A stretch of DNA of 48,224 nt from TC-15 sp034437275 (GCA_034437275.1 DAOTUD010000201.1:1-48224), one strand, 5' to 3'. Positions 15,821 through 24,894 are shown, counted from the first letter of the stretch. Program-made: numbers and translations. Notes: generated by a model not told the origin, from the letters alone.

Positions 15821-16585
15821 ACCGATGGGGTCCACAGCGGCCCCATCTTGATTCGGGCGGCGGTGTGCGCGGCGTGCCCACTGCCAGCCGGCCACCACCG
15901 CCGCGACCGCGCCCCCCACCGTCAGCAGGCCAATCGTCATGGCCGCATCGAACCAGAACTGCTCTGGATACAGCCGGATCAGCGTGTCGCGCTTGCTGAA
16001 GCGCCAGGTGCCACTCTCGAAGAACAGGGCATGAAACCCGTCGAAGAAAAAATCCCAGTTGGCGAGGATCAGCAGCACCAGCCCCACGATCAGCGCGATG
16101 GCAAACAGGCCGCCATCCCGCAGCCCACGCCGCAGCGCCTGCCGGGGGGGGCGCTGCCAGGCCAGCGCGACGACGGCAGCGATCACACCCAGGCTGAGAA
16201 CTTGATGCACGCGGAAGGCAATCCGGGCCACATCCTTAACGTCTTCCATGTGCCGCAGTTCTTCCGGCGTGAAAAGCGGCTGCCCGTTCGCGAAGGTCAA
16301 GTCGCCCAGGTAGCTGATATCGGCATCGTTGTGCATGTACTCGACGGCATACGGGCCATACGTCAGGCGTTCATCGCGGGAAAGGCCATACGGATCATCC
16401 GGGAAGCCGGGCCGCTGATATTCGAGCCGCAAAAACGCCTCGGTCGCCACCAGCCGGACGCTGGTCAGCACCAGGAACACCGGCATGGCGATCACCAGGA
16501 AGTACCGCAGCGCAGTCACCCCCCAGGCTGGCAGCGTGCGCGCAGGGGGCGCGGCGTCCTCATTGAAGCTCATTGATGCCCCCAT
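15803..16585 (-). CDS. DUF1461/TIGR01906 family integral membrane protein
   Basis: This 260-residue protein resembles the TIGR01906 (DUF1461) membrane proteins of unknown function. It has an N-terminal helix (about residues 28-47), a large extracytoplasmic loop with YGPYAVEYMHNDADISYLGDL-like text and the family signature FTPEELRHMEDVKDV, then three further helices (about 130-145, 158-176, 215-235). The start at 16585 overlaps the end of the MFS/spermidine synthase gene by 26 bases; the ATG at 16573 is an equally possible start. It is the last gene of the moxR transcript. A role related to the envelope is suggested only by its context. Confidence 0.8.
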   Translation of the reverse strand: MGASMSFNEDAAPPARTLPAWGVTALRYFLVIAMPVFLVLTSVRLVATEAFLRLEYQRPGFPDDPYGLSRDERLTYGPYAVEYMHNDADISYLGDLTFANGQPLFTPEELRHMEDVKDVARIAFRVHQVLSLGVIAAVVALAWQRPPRQALRRGLRDGGLFAIALIVGLVLLILANWDFFFDGFHALFFESGTWRFSKRDTLIRLYPEQFWFDAAMTIGLLTVGGAVAAVVAGWQWARRAHRRPNQDGAAVDPIGETTAR

Positions 16586-18161
16586 GCAGCATGAAATCGA
16601 TCACCATCGCATCCACAATCATTTCCACCGGCGCGCGGTCGTCGGTAAACACGATATCCGAGGCAGTCGTAGGCCGCAGCGACGGCACAGCTGTTTCCAG
16701 CGCCGTCTGCAGCACCGAGGCCGCCTGCGCGGTGGCAAACTGTGCGGGCTGCGTCCGGACATACGCCAGGTTGGCGCTCAGGTTGCCGGAATTGGTCGGC
16801 TGCCGGGTCGCCACCAGGATCGTGTTGTAGGCGTGGGGTACATCGAGCGTGTGCACGCTGGGGAACACTTCCTGCAAGGTGCGGGTCATGGCCTCGATCA
16901 GCCGCCGGTCGGTGTCGGTGCGGCCCACGTTGATGATCACCACGCCATCATCGGTCAGGTGATCGTCCACTTCCTGGAAGAACTCGACGGTCGTCATGTG
17001 CCAGGGCACATACGGCACGCGGTAGGCGTCGATGCCGATCATGTCGTAGGTGTGATCCAGGCGCTTGAGCGCAAAGCGTCCATCTTCGACGATCACGTTC
17101 AGGTTGGCCATCGTCATGCCCATATATTCCCGCCCGGCCTCGACGATGCCCGGGTCGATCTCGATGCCGTCCATCAGGATGCCCGGATAGACCACGTTGT
17201 GCTGGCGGGCGATGGTGCCCGCGGCCAGCCCGATAATCGCGATCCGTTCGACCTGGTCCGGCCTGACGGGCGGCGCGTTGAAGTATGGCCCCACCAGGAA
17301 GAAGCCCCAGGTGCGCTCGTAGAAAATTTCAGTGGGGTGCCACTGCGAGTGGATGGCCTGCCCTTCATTCAGCAGCAGGTAGCGGTAGTCGCTCTCGTCC
17401 TCGACGACCTGAATCAGGTTGTAGCCCGACTCGTCCTCGTGCAGCAGCGTCATACCCGCCGGGGCTGGGCGCAGCGGGCCATGCAGCACCAGCACCGCCA
17501 GCGCCGCCAGCAGCACCGGCATCCACGCCAGCTTGAGCGCCGCGCGGCGATCCTGGTAGGCCAGCCCCAGCAAGCCCACCGCCATCAGCAGCCCGGCGAA
17601 AATCAGAAAGGTGCGGGCCGTGCCCACGCGCGGAATGAGCAGCAGCACCGGCGTGAAGTTGCCGATGATGCTCCCCAGCGTGGAGAGCGCATACATGCGC
17701 CCGGTGGTGGTCCCAGCTTCTTCCAGGTTGAGCAGCGCCAGCCGGATCGAAAAGGGCGAGATAAACCCCAACAGCGTCACCGGCACCGCGAATAGCACCA
17801 GCACGCTGACGAACGACCCGATGGTCACCGCAGCGTCGAAATCCTGCACGGCACGCGCGGCGGCCTGCAGGATCGGGTGCGCGATCAAGGGGACCAGCCC
17901 GCTGAAAAACGCGGCCCAGACGATAATCTGGTAGAAGGTCGTATAGCGGGGGGAACGGTCGGCCACCCGCCCCCCGATGAAGTAGCCAAGCGTCAGGTAG
18001 AGCAGGATCAGGCCGATGATGTTGGCCCACACGATGTTACTGGTACCAAAGATGCTGCCTAACAAGCGCGCGGCTGACAATTCGACCGCCAGCGTCGTCA
18101 TACCGCCGGTGAAGACTGCCACGTATAGAAAGCGATGTTGCCAGCGTGTACTGCCATTCAA
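16560..18161 (-). CDS. Fused MFS-like membrane domain and spermidine synthase-like domain
   Basis: Residues 1 to about 230 hold seven or more membrane helices of the type found in fused MFS/spermidine synthases. The C-terminal half is a SpeE-like Rossmann domain (VERIAIIGLAAGTIA, DGIEIDPGIVEAGREYM, VIVEDGRFALKRL, YDMIGIDAYR). The glycine-rich motif is degenerate, and the downstream segment VPYVPWHMTTVEFF differs from soluble spermidine synthases, so polyamine synthesis is not assured. The start is TTG 18161, with GAGGG (18174-18170) 8 bases upstream. The nearby ATG at 18157 is in another frame and not used. It follows the DUF58 gene by 19 bases in an apparent moxR-DUF58-MFS/SpeE-DUF1461 transcript. 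Confidence 0.88.
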   Translation of the reverse strand: MNGSTRWQHRFLYVAVFTGGMTTLAVELSAARLLGSIFGTSNIVWANIIGLILLYLTLGYFIGGRVADRSPRYTTFYQIIVWAAFFSGLVPLIAHPILQAAARAVQDFDAAVTIGSFVSVLVLFAVPVTLLGFISPFSIRLALLNLEEAGTTTGRMYALSTLGSIIGNFTPVLLLIPRVGTARTFLIFAGLLMAVGLLGLAYQDRRAALKLAWMPVLLAALAVLVLHGPLRPAPAGMTLLHEDESGYNLIQVVEDESDYRYLLLNEGQAIHSQWHPTEIFYERTWGFFLVGPYFNAPPVRPDQVERIAIIGLAAGTIARQHNVVYPGILMDGIEIDPGIVEAGREYMGMTMANLNVIVEDGRFALKRLDHTYDMIGIDAYRVPYVPWHMTTVEFFQEVDDHLTDDGVVIINVGRTDTDRRLIEAMTRTLQEVFPSVHTLDVPHAYNTILVATRQPTNSGNLSANLAYVRTQPAQFATAQAASVLQTALETAVPSLRPTTASDIVFTDDRAPVEMIVDAMVIDFMLHGGINELQ

Positions 18162-18180
18162 GATAGTTACCCTCGTTGTA

Positions 18181-19449
18181 TTAGATAGCGCGGGTTTTCA
18201 TGCCGGTCTGGTAGCTGAGCGCCGCCGTCAAGTCGTCGCCCTGCTGCACGGTGTAGACGAGCGTGCCAGCAGCCTCGACCATCTGCTGCACCTGGCGCAC
18301 GTCCTGGCTATCCGCCCCGAAACTGCGCCGGTCCAGAACCACGCAAATCACGCGGATGCCGCGCCGCAGCAGGCGATGTGCCTCCGCCGCCCAGCGTTCA
18401 TCGTAGCTGGCGGTGACAACAATTGCCGTCGTGCCACGTGTCAGGTAGTTGGCCTCCAGGGCCAGCATCTGGCGCAGCGAGACATCTGCTTCGCTGCGAG
18501 CGATGGCCAGAATTTCGAGAATGCGCGTAAGCTGGCGTGGGCCGCGATCGGGCTGGACCAGTTCGCGGTGCGGGGCATACGTCGCGAAGCCGAGCGCGCG
18601 TCCTTTGTCGACAAAATGCTGGGCCAACGAGGCCGCCACCGCCACCCCATACTCCTCGGTGGAAGCCAGCAGCTGCGGCGATGACATGCTGAGCGCTCTG
18701 GCGTCGCGGCGGGCTTCCGGGCGCTCGACCAGCGAGGAGCGCGAAAGGTCCAGGAAAATCCAGACATCCGCCAGGGGATCAAGCTCAAATTCCTTGACCA
18801 ACAGGCGATTTTTGCGGGCGGTGCTGCGCCAGTGAATCCGGTTGAAGCTGTCGCCGGGCTGGTAATCGCGCACCCCGGAGGCGTTGGTCGTGACGAAATG
18901 GGCGCGCCGCCGCACCGCTTCGCCGCCGGACAGGGTGCCGATGGGCGTGGCGAAGCGATGGATGGGGACGGTCATCGGGTAGACGATGATGCTCGATTGG
19001 GCCGGAATCTTGCGCGGGAACTCGAACAGGCCGAACGGATCGCCGCTGGTGACCGTCATCGGCCCCAGCAAATACTGGCCGCGCCGCGTGCAGATCGTCT
19101 GCGTTTTCCAGCCGTAGCCGCGCCGGGGCAGCAGAGTCGGCACCACATGGCTGGCGTGATGGCCCGGCAGGTCGGAATGATCGCGGATCTCCAGCCACAG
19201 CTTCGGCAAGATGCTGGTATTGCGCACCGAGAACACTTCGTTCAAGGCGCGGCCCACCTGCGCGCGGCGGGCGGGCGTATAGCGTTTGACTTCCAGCCAG
19301 TTCACCGAGGTCCACGACCACAGGAACGCGCCGATCAGCAATGCGCCCAGCACATACGCCAGGTGAAAGAAAAAGGTTCGGCTGCTGACCCAGCCCATCA
19401 ACAGGCTGAGGATGATCAGCAGGTAAAACGCTTGGCGGCGATTTGTCAT
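18181..19449 (-). CDS. DUF58 domain protein (MoxR partner)
   Basis: This 422-residue protein has two N-terminal membrane helices (about residues 8-20 and 29-47) and the DUF58 signature VRDYQPGDSFNRIHWRSTARKNRLLVKEFE, followed by a von Willebrand A-like fold (DVWIFLDLSRSS). DUF58 proteins are typically encoded beside MoxR AAA+ ATPases and may act with them as chaperones or in assembly of surface or metal-containing proteins; the exact role is not established. It starts 6 bases after moxR. Confidence 0.93.
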   Translation of the reverse strand: MTNRRQAFYLLIILSLLMGWVSSRTFFFHLAYVLGALLIGAFLWSWTSVNWLEVKRYTPARRAQVGRALNEVFSVRNTSILPKLWLEIRDHSDLPGHHASHVVPTLLPRRGYGWKTQTICTRRGQYLLGPMTVTSGDPFGLFEFPRKIPAQSSIIVYPMTVPIHRFATPIGTLSGGEAVRRRAHFVTTNASGVRDYQPGDSFNRIHWRSTARKNRLLVKEFELDPLADVWIFLDLSRSSLVERPEARRDARALSMSSPQLLASTEEYGVAVAASLAQHFVDKGRALGFATYAPHRELVQPDRGPRQLTRILEILAIARSEADVSLRQMLALEANYLTRGTTAIVVTASYDERWAAEAHRLLRRGIRVICVVLDRRSFGADSQDVRQVQQMVEAAGTLVYTVQQGDDLTAALSYQTGMKTRAI

Positions 19450-19455
19450 GACGTC

Positions 19456-20412
19456 CTAGTAGCGTGCGCCCACAGTCGCGCCCGGCACTGGTACCATGTT
19501 CAGGATGTTGTGCACGATGCTGGTCGCCGAGATGTCTTTGATGCGCGCATTGGGGCCGATGATGATGCGGTGCGCCAGCGTGACTTCGGTCAGCGCTTTG
19601 GCGTCGTCTGGGATCACGTAGTCGCGGCCCACAATCGCAGCCCGGGCCTGGGCGGTCCGGTAGAGCGCCAGAGCACCGCGCGGGCTGGCTCCCAGGTATA
19701 CGTCGGGATGCTGGCGGGATGCCCCCACCAGATTGACGATGTAGTTTTTGATATCGTGGTTGAGGTACACATCCCGCACCGCGCGCTGTGCCGCCAGCAG
19801 TTCGTCAACCGTCACCACCTGCTGAATATCCTCCAGGGGATGTTCGTACTGCTGCGAGTCAAGCATGGCGATCTCCTCCTGGGGGCTGGGATACCCCAAC
19901 CGGATGCGCAGCATAAAGCGGTCGAGCTGGGCTTCCGGCAGCGGGAAGGTGCCCTCGTACTCGATCGGGTTCTGCGTCGCGATCACCAGAAACGGGTCGT
20001 CCAGGATATGCGTCACACCGTCGACGGTAAGCTGCCGTTCTTCCATCGCTTCCAGTAGCGCGGCCTGGGTCTTGGGCGTAGCGCGGTTAATCTCATCGGC
20101 GAGCACGATCTGCGACATGATCGGGCCGGGGCGGAACTCAAATTCGCGCGTGCGCTGGTTATAGACCGACACGCCGGTCACGTCCGAGGGCAGCATATCC
20201 GGGGTGAACTGGATGCGGTTGAACGACGAGCCGATCGAACGGGCCAGCGCCCGGGCCAGCATCGTCTTCCCGACGCCGGGCACATCTTCGATCAAAATAT
20301 GGCCCTGGCACAACAACCCCAGCACCGTCAGGCGGATTTCGTTACGTTTGCCGATGATCACATGTGCGACGTTCTCAATGATCCGGTCGGCAACGGATTG
20401 GACAATGCTCAT
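19456..20412 (-). CDS. MoxR-family AAA+ ATPase
   Basis: MoxR ATPases are chaperone-like AAA+ proteins that act on partner proteins, often with DUF58 and VWA proteins. The 318-residue product has Walker A DVPGVGKTMLARALA, TPDMLPSDVTGVSVYN, Walker B ADEINRATPKTQAALLEAMEE, sensor 1 VIATQNPIEYEGTFPLPEAQ and the C-terminal lid (SPRGALALYRTAQA). The ATG at 20412 has no strong ribosome site. It heads a four-gene set with a promoter at 20452-20481. Confidence 0.94.
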   Translation of the reverse strand: MSIVQSVADRIIENVAHVIIGKRNEIRLTVLGLLCQGHILIEDVPGVGKTMLARALARSIGSSFNRIQFTPDMLPSDVTGVSVYNQRTREFEFRPGPIMSQIVLADEINRATPKTQAALLEAMEERQLTVDGVTHILDDPFLVIATQNPIEYEGTFPLPEAQLDRFMLRIRLGYPSPQEEIAMLDSQQYEHPLEDIQQVVTVDELLAAQRAVRDVYLNHDIKNYIVNLVGASRQHPDVYLGASPRGALALYRTAQARAAIVGRDYVIPDDAKALTEVTLAHRIIIGPNARIKDISATSIVHNILNMVPVPGATVGARY

Positions 20413-20451
20413 CAGGTCAAAGCCTTTTGATTGATCACAGTAGACGAGCAG

Positions 20452-20481
20452 ATTATAGCGCAGCGTAGCAACGGGTGGAAA
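20452..20481 (-). promoter_or_regulatory. Promoter of the moxR gene set
   Basis: On the minus strand TTTCCA (20481-20476), 18 bases and a perfect TATAAT (20457-20452). The start codon of moxR is 39 bases downstream. The -35 box is weak. Confidence 0.6.
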
Positions 20482-20520
20482 GGGTGTTTCGCCTACGGCT
20501 GCGGCGCGTTAAGACAACGC

Positions 20521-21615
20521 TCATGTTGTGCTAGCCCACGCCCGGTCTACGGTGTCCATGATCGCGCGCCGGAAGACCCCCGCGTCGAACTGCATGGCAT
20601 GGTCGCGGAGCCGGGCGGGGTCAAAGCGTGTGGGGTCGAAGCTCTCCAGCACATGCGTCAATGTCTCGACACTCTGCTGCTCGAAAAACACCCCGGTTTC
20701 GCCGGGAATGACGGTATCCAGCGCGCCGCCGCCCTTGAACGCGATTACCGGGCGACCGGCGGCCTGCGCCTGCACCGGCGTGATCCCGAAGTCCTCCAGG
20801 CCGGGGAAGATAAACGCCCGGCAGCGGGCCATCAGGTCCGGCAGGTCATCATCGGGCACATACCCCGCAAATTCGACGGTCGGCCCGGCCATCGCCTCCA
20901 GCCGGTCGCGGTCACGGCCTTTGCCCGCCACCACCAGCGGCAGCCCCAGCCGTGTGCACGCCTGGACCGCCAGGTCGATGCGTTTGTACGGGATCAAACG
21001 CGACACCACCAGGAAATAATCGTCGTGGGTGCTGGCCGGCGTGAAGCGGTCCGCCACCTCGACCGGCGGGTAAATGATCGCCGAGTCGCGGCCATAAAAG
21101 CGTTTGATGCGCTGTTGGATTTCGGTGCTGATCGCGATGAAATGATCGACGCGCTGTGCAGCGTCGTAATCCCAGCGCCGGTACAGGCGCGCCACCAGCC
21201 GGGCCGCCAGCCGAACACCGAGGCCGAAGTTTTCCCGGCGCAGGTAAGCGTCCAGGTTCCAGATATAGCGCGTGGGAGCCAGGCAGTAGCACACGTGCAG
21301 CGTCCCCGGCCCGGTGCGCACACCGTGACAGAAACCGCTCTTGTTGCTCAACACCACGTCATAAGCGCTCAGGTCCACGCCGCCCCACGCCAGCGGATAC
21401 AGGGGCAGGTAGCGCTGGTGATGGTGGTGAATGCCCGGCAGGCGATCCATCCAGGTGGAACAGATATCCCATGCCCGGTAAGCGTCCGGCATCAGGTCGG
21501 GCGCGTACATGCTGGTGTAGACCGGCGCATCCGGGTAGTACGCCACCAGTTCGGCCAGCACATCCTCGGCCCCGCCGATCTGGTTAAGCCAGTCATGGAC
21601 CAATGCCAGCTTCAT
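20521..21615 (-). CDS. Glycosyltransferase family 4 (GT-B fold)
   Basis: This retaining glycosyltransferase, 364 residues, begins with KLALVHDWLNQIGGAEDVL and resembles WbaZ-like mannosyltransferases. The GT-B signatures are YFLVVSRLIPYKRIDLAV, PLVVAGKGRDRDRLE, VEFAGYVPDDDL and the donor site FPGLEDFGITPVQAQAAGRPVIAF, with the EDFGITPVEA-type acidic motif intact. It is probably cytoplasmic and adds a sugar from an NDP donor to a lipid-linked glycan; donor and acceptor are not known. It lies 6 bases after rnhB, at the end of the rmlD-GT2-GT2-rnhB-GT4 transcript. Confidence 0.93.
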   Translation of the reverse strand: MKLALVHDWLNQIGGAEDVLAELVAYYPDAPVYTSMYAPDLMPDAYRAWDICSTWMDRLPGIHHHHQRYLPLYPLAWGGVDLSAYDVVLSNKSGFCHGVRTGPGTLHVCYCLAPTRYIWNLDAYLRRENFGLGVRLAARLVARLYRRWDYDAAQRVDHFIAISTEIQQRIKRFYGRDSAIIYPPVEVADRFTPASTHDDYFLVVSRLIPYKRIDLAVQACTRLGLPLVVAGKGRDRDRLEAMAGPTVEFAGYVPDDDLPDLMARCRAFIFPGLEDFGITPVQAQAAGRPVIAFKGGGALDTVIPGETGVFFEQQSVETLTHVLESFDPTRFDPARLRDHAMQFDAGVFRRAIMDTVDRAWASTT

Positions 21616-21621
21616 GTCTCG

Positions 21622-22266
21622 TCATCCTCTTTGATGGGCGTCCAGCGCCATCTTGACCGGCGCAAACGACATGCGGTGCACCGCACACGGCCCAAAATGT
21701 TGCAGCACCTGCCGGTGCAGCGCCGTGCCATAGCCTTTGTGCTCCCCAAAACCGTACTGCGGATACAGGTCGTGCAGACGCTCCATGAACTGATCGCGCA
21801 CCACCTTGGCTACAATGCTGGCGGCGGCAATGCTCAGCGAGCGCTGGTCGCCTTTGATCAAGGCCGTGTACGGCAGACGGGCCTCCGGCAGCGGCACCGA
21901 GTCGAGCAGCAGCGTGTCTGCCGGGACTTTCAGCGCCCCGAGCGCGCGCTGCATGGCGAGCTTGCTGGCGGGTACGATCCCCAGGCGATCAATCTCTTCA
22001 TTGGTCGCGTAGCCTACCCCAACGGCGACAGCCGTCGCCATGATGCGCGGCAGCAGCGCTTCGCGCAGGGCGGGCGTGAGCAGCTTGGAATCGTTGACAT
22101 CCGCGAGGACATGCGCCAGGTCAAAGCGTTCCAGCGGCAGGATGACGGCCCCCGCCATCACCGGCCCGGCCCACGCCCCGCGCCCGGCCTCGTCGACACC
22201 CGCGATGTACACAAAGCCGTCCGCACGCAGTCGGTATTCATGGCTGAGGTTCGCTGTAGATATCAT
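21622..22266 (-). CDS. rnhB: Ribonuclease HII
   Basis: RNase HII cuts RNA in RNA-DNA hybrids, including single ribonucleotides left in DNA. The 214-residue protein shows GVDEAGRGAWAGPVMAGAVI (catalytic Asp-Glu pair), NDSKLLTPALRE, and SIAAASIVAKVVRD. The start ATG overlaps the stop of the GT2 gene upstream by one base (TGATG), so translation is likely coupled. Its place inside a glycan operon is probably accidental. Confidence 0.96.
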   Translation of the reverse strand: MISTANLSHEYRLRADGFVYIAGVDEAGRGAWAGPVMAGAVILPLERFDLAHVLADVNDSKLLTPALREALLPRIMATAVAVGVGYATNEEIDRLGIVPASKLAMQRALGALKVPADTLLLDSVPLPEARLPYTALIKGDQRSLSIAAASIVAKVVRDQFMERLHDLYPQYGFGEHKGYGTALHRQVLQHFGPCAVHRMSFAPVKMALDAHQRG

Positions 22267-22997
22267 CAGTCCTGGCGATTATACAGGTCGCGTACACTGT
22301 TCCACCGAATTTTGAACACCTCAACGAACATCTCAATTGAATCGCGGATGGGGTGAATGCGCGTGTTGGCTTTGTAGTACCAGTTAATCGGCACCTCGAT
22401 AATGCGATAGCCGTACTTTTGAGCGACGTGCAGAATCTCCACATCGAAGCTCCAGCCGTTCATCGTTTGCAGTGGAAACAGCGTTTCGGCCACGTCGGCC
22501 CGGAACATCTTAAAGCCGCACTGCGTATCGTGAAAGCCGGACACCGCGAACAGGCGCACAATCGTGTTGAAGACGCGCCCCATGACGTGCCGGTGCCAGG
22601 GTTCGCCATAGCGTACCGCGCCCTCGACTTCACGCGAGGCGATGGCGATATCATAATCGTCAAGCTGCGGCGGCAGGAACTTGACGATCTCGTCAATGGG
22701 CATCGACAAATCCGCGTCACAGATAAAGCGATAGTCGCCTTTGGCCGCCAGCATACCCGTCTTGACCGCGGCCCCCTTGCCCTGTGTGCCTTCGCAGATC
22801 ACGTGCACAAAGGGGAATTGTTCGGCGAAGTCTTCAGCGATAGCGTGGGTGAGGTCGCGGCTGTTGTTGTCGATCACGAGCACTTCAAGCGCGTAATCCT
22901 GCTGGGCGGCGAAGCGCGTAATCGCGGTCAGGCTGTCCGGCAGCCGGGCTTCCTCATTGTACGCCGGAACAACAATCGAGAGAAATGGCTCGGACAA
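22266..22997 (-). CDS. Family 2 glycosyltransferase, dolichyl/polyprenyl-phosphate glucosyltransferase type
   Basis: The 243-residue enzyme resembles the DPG-synthase class, which transfers hexose from an NDP-sugar to a polyprenyl phosphate on the cytoplasmic face. It shows LSIVVPAYNEEARLPDSL, EVLVIDNNSRD, EGTQGKGAAVKTGMLAAKG, the metal motif FICDADLSMPIDE, TQCGFKMFRAD and VPINWYYKANTRI. No C-terminal membrane helices follow. It starts 3 bases after the upstream GT2 gene ends and overlaps rnhB by one base. Confidence 0.93.
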   Translation of the reverse strand: MSEPFLSIVVPAYNEEARLPDSLTAITRFAAQQDYALEVLVIDNNSRDLTHAIAEDFAEQFPFVHVICEGTQGKGAAVKTGMLAAKGDYRFICDADLSMPIDEIVKFLPPQLDDYDIAIASREVEGAVRYGEPWHRHVMGRVFNTIVRLFAVSGFHDTQCGFKMFRADVAETLFPLQTMNGWSFDVEILHVAQKYGYRIIEVPINWYYKANTRIHPIRDSIEMFVEVFKIRWNSVRDLYNRQD

Positions 22998-23000
22998 TGT

Positions 23001-23978
23001 TTACTCCGATCTTGCTTGCGTATCCTGTGCAGGCGACAGGATCGATTCCAGATATGCTATAGATACACGACGACCCTGCTGGATCGCGCGGCGTTTGCGC
23101 AGCATTTTCGGCAGCCCCCACAGACTGGCCACCATGCCGCGCAACCTGGCCCGTGCGGCTGCGCCTCGCCAGGCGCGGAGCGCGTCCCAGGCCAGCTTGA
23201 GCTGTGCGCGGAGGATTTTCCACCAGTATTTGCGCCAGAGCGCCGCCGGATAGTTTTTGATCAGCAGCCAGATCATGTTGCGACCGTCGTAATAGCTGGC
23301 CATAACGCCGCCGCCGGTCGCCGCGAGATGATGGTACACTACCGCGTTTGGCGTATAGATGCAACGATAACCGGCCAGTTGAGCGCGCCAGGCCAGGTCC
23401 ATGTCTTCGCAGGAGAAGAAGAAGTCGTCGTCCAGCAGGCCAATCTCGTCCAGCATCGCCCGGCGATAGGCCGCCGAGCCGCCGCACGCGCTGAACACGT
23501 ATTCCTCCCGGTCGTACTGGCCCTCGTCTTGTTCCCATACGCCCCGATTCCCCAGCCGCCCATCGACGCGGTAGAGGTCACCGGCGGTGTGAAAGCGGGT
23601 GCGATCATCGAACAGCAGCATTTTGGAGGCGACCAGTCCGGCATCGGGATAGCGCGCAAACGCATCGACGACCGCCGCCGCCCAGCCTGGATCGACTTCG
23701 GTGTCGTTGTTAAGCAGCGCCATGTAGCTTCCGGTGGCGGCTTCCATACCAGCATTGCAGGCCCCGGTAAACCCGCGATTGCCCGGCAGCGCCGCCAGCC
23801 GCACCTCAGGATACTGCTCGGCCAGCAGGTCGCGCGAGCCGTCCGTCGAGGCGTTGTCGGCGACGATCACCTCAATATCGGGGTGCGTCTGGGCACGCAG
23901 CGCGTCCAGACAGTGCGGCAGATAGTGCGCGCCGTTCCAGTTCGGGATCACGACAGAGAGGCGGGGATTGGCCGTCAT
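23001..23978 (-). CDS. Family 2 glycosyltransferase, rhamnosyltransferase-like
   Basis: The 325-residue GT-A enzyme has LSVVIPNWNGAHYLPHCLDAL, VIVADNASTDGSRDLL, NRGFTGACNAGME, the metal motif LLNNDTEVDPGW and a CGGSAAYRRAMLDEIGLLDDDFFFSCEDMDL segment with the catalytic base ED. This pattern is typical of WbbL/RfbF-type rhamnosyl transferases, consistent with the RmlD-like enzyme encoded immediately upstream. The start overlaps the upstream stop by four bases (ATGA). Confidence 0.9.
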   Translation of the reverse strand: MTANPRLSVVIPNWNGAHYLPHCLDALRAQTHPDIEVIVADNASTDGSRDLLAEQYPEVRLAALPGNRGFTGACNAGMEAATGSYMALLNNDTEVDPGWAAAVVDAFARYPDAGLVASKMLLFDDRTRFHTAGDLYRVDGRLGNRGVWEQDEGQYDREEYVFSACGGSAAYRRAMLDEIGLLDDDFFFSCEDMDLAWRAQLAGYRCIYTPNAVVYHHLAATGGGVMASYYDGRNMIWLLIKNYPAALWRKYWWKILRAQLKLAWDALRAWRGAAARARLRGMVASLWGLPKMLRKRRAIQQGRRVSIAYLESILSPAQDTQARSE

Positions 23979-24826
23979 GGCTGCGCTTGCTCGTGCTCGA
24001 TGAACGCCGCGAGCGCATCCTGCCAGGGACGCAGCGTGATGCCCAACCGCGCCGCTGCCATATTGCGCAGTACAGCATATTCCGGGGGCCGCGACGCGCG
24101 CGGATATTCGGCCAGGGCAATCGGTTCGATAGGGGTGTCCGCATAACCCGCCAGATCGAGAATTTGACGCGCGAACCCGTAGCGCGACGTATAGCCCGTA
24201 TTGACCAGGTGATAAATGCCGTAGTGCTGTGTCTGGATCAGCTGGCTGATCGCGCCGGCCAGATCGTAGGTGTAGGTCGGCGTGCTGATCTCGTTGGTGA
24301 CCACCCGCAGCCGTTTACCTTCTCCGGCCAGTCGCAGGATCGTATGCACAAAGTTACTGCCACCGTGCGCAAATAACCACGCCGTGCGCACGATGTAATG
24401 CCGGGGCACCAGATCGCGCACGATCTGCTCGCCGACCCATTTGCTGTAACCATACGGGTTGATCGGGTGCGCCGCGTCATATTCACGGTAATGATACCCC
24501 GCCTGGCCATCGAACACCTCGTTGGTGCTGACATACAGCAGGGTGGCCCCTTGCGCCTGGCAGGCCAGGGCGATGTTTTGGGTGCCAAAGCCGTTCACGA
24601 CCAGTGCTTCGTCGGGATGCTCCGCGCAGTAATCGACTGCCGTCAACGCTGCACAATGCAGCACAAGCTCAGGCTCGAAAGTCTCGAATATGTCCCGGAC
24701 CGCGTCGGGCTGCGTGATATCCACCGAGTCAATATCGATCCCGGTGACGTGATGACGCTGCTCGCGGAGGCGTTCGACCAGCTGGCTGCCAAGCTGGCCA
24801 TGTGCGCCGGTCACAAGAATACGCAT
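23975..24826 (-). CDS. dTDP-4-dehydrorhamnose reductase-like SDR (RmlD family)
   Basis: This extended short-chain dehydrogenase has the NAD(P) motif VTGAHGQLGSQL, the acidic region DIDSVDITQPDAVRD, CAALTAVDYCAEHPDEA, STNEVFDGQ, and the catalytic YGYSK (YxxxK) after NPYGYSKW. These match RmlD, which makes dTDP-L-rhamnose, although other nucleotide-sugar reductases share the pattern and rmlABC are not in the window. The 283-residue length is usual. The ATG at 24826 has AGGAAAG upstream. It heads the five-gene glycan transcript. Confidence 0.87.
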   Translation of the reverse strand: MRILVTGAHGQLGSQLVERLREQRHHVTGIDIDSVDITQPDAVRDIFETFEPELVLHCAALTAVDYCAEHPDEALVVNGFGTQNIALACQAQGATLLYVSTNEVFDGQAGYHYREYDAAHPINPYGYSKWVGEQIVRDLVPRHYIVRTAWLFAHGGSNFVHTILRLAGEGKRLRVVTNEISTPTYTYDLAGAISQLIQTQHYGIYHLVNTGYTSRYGFARQILDLAGYADTPIEPIALAEYPRASRPPEYAVLRNMAAARLGITLRPWQDALAAFIEHEQAQP

Positions 24827-24868
24827 AGGGTCACTTTCCTACATCATAAAGGGCATGGCTGCCCCACC

Positions 24869-24894
24869 GAATCCGGGGCGATTATACCGGATTC
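24869..24894. promoter_or_regulatory. Perfect 8-bp inverted repeat around the -10 box; candidate operator
   Basis: GAATCCGG (24869-24876) and CCGGATTC (24887-24894) are exact inverted copies separated by 10 bases that include the TATAAT box. A dimeric regulator bound here would block RNA polymerase. As RNA only the promoter-proximal part would be transcribed, so a DNA operator is more likely than a leader hairpin. Confidence 0.5.

Noticed and set aside
18155..18157. ATG as the start of the MFS/spermidine synthase gene
   Set aside because: It is in the wrong frame; the TTG at 18161 keeps the frame and has a ribosome site at the right distance.
20431..22356. 641-codon plus-strand frame antisense to the GT4 and rnhB genes
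   Set aside because: Composition and position match a shadow frame of well-supported genes on the other strand.
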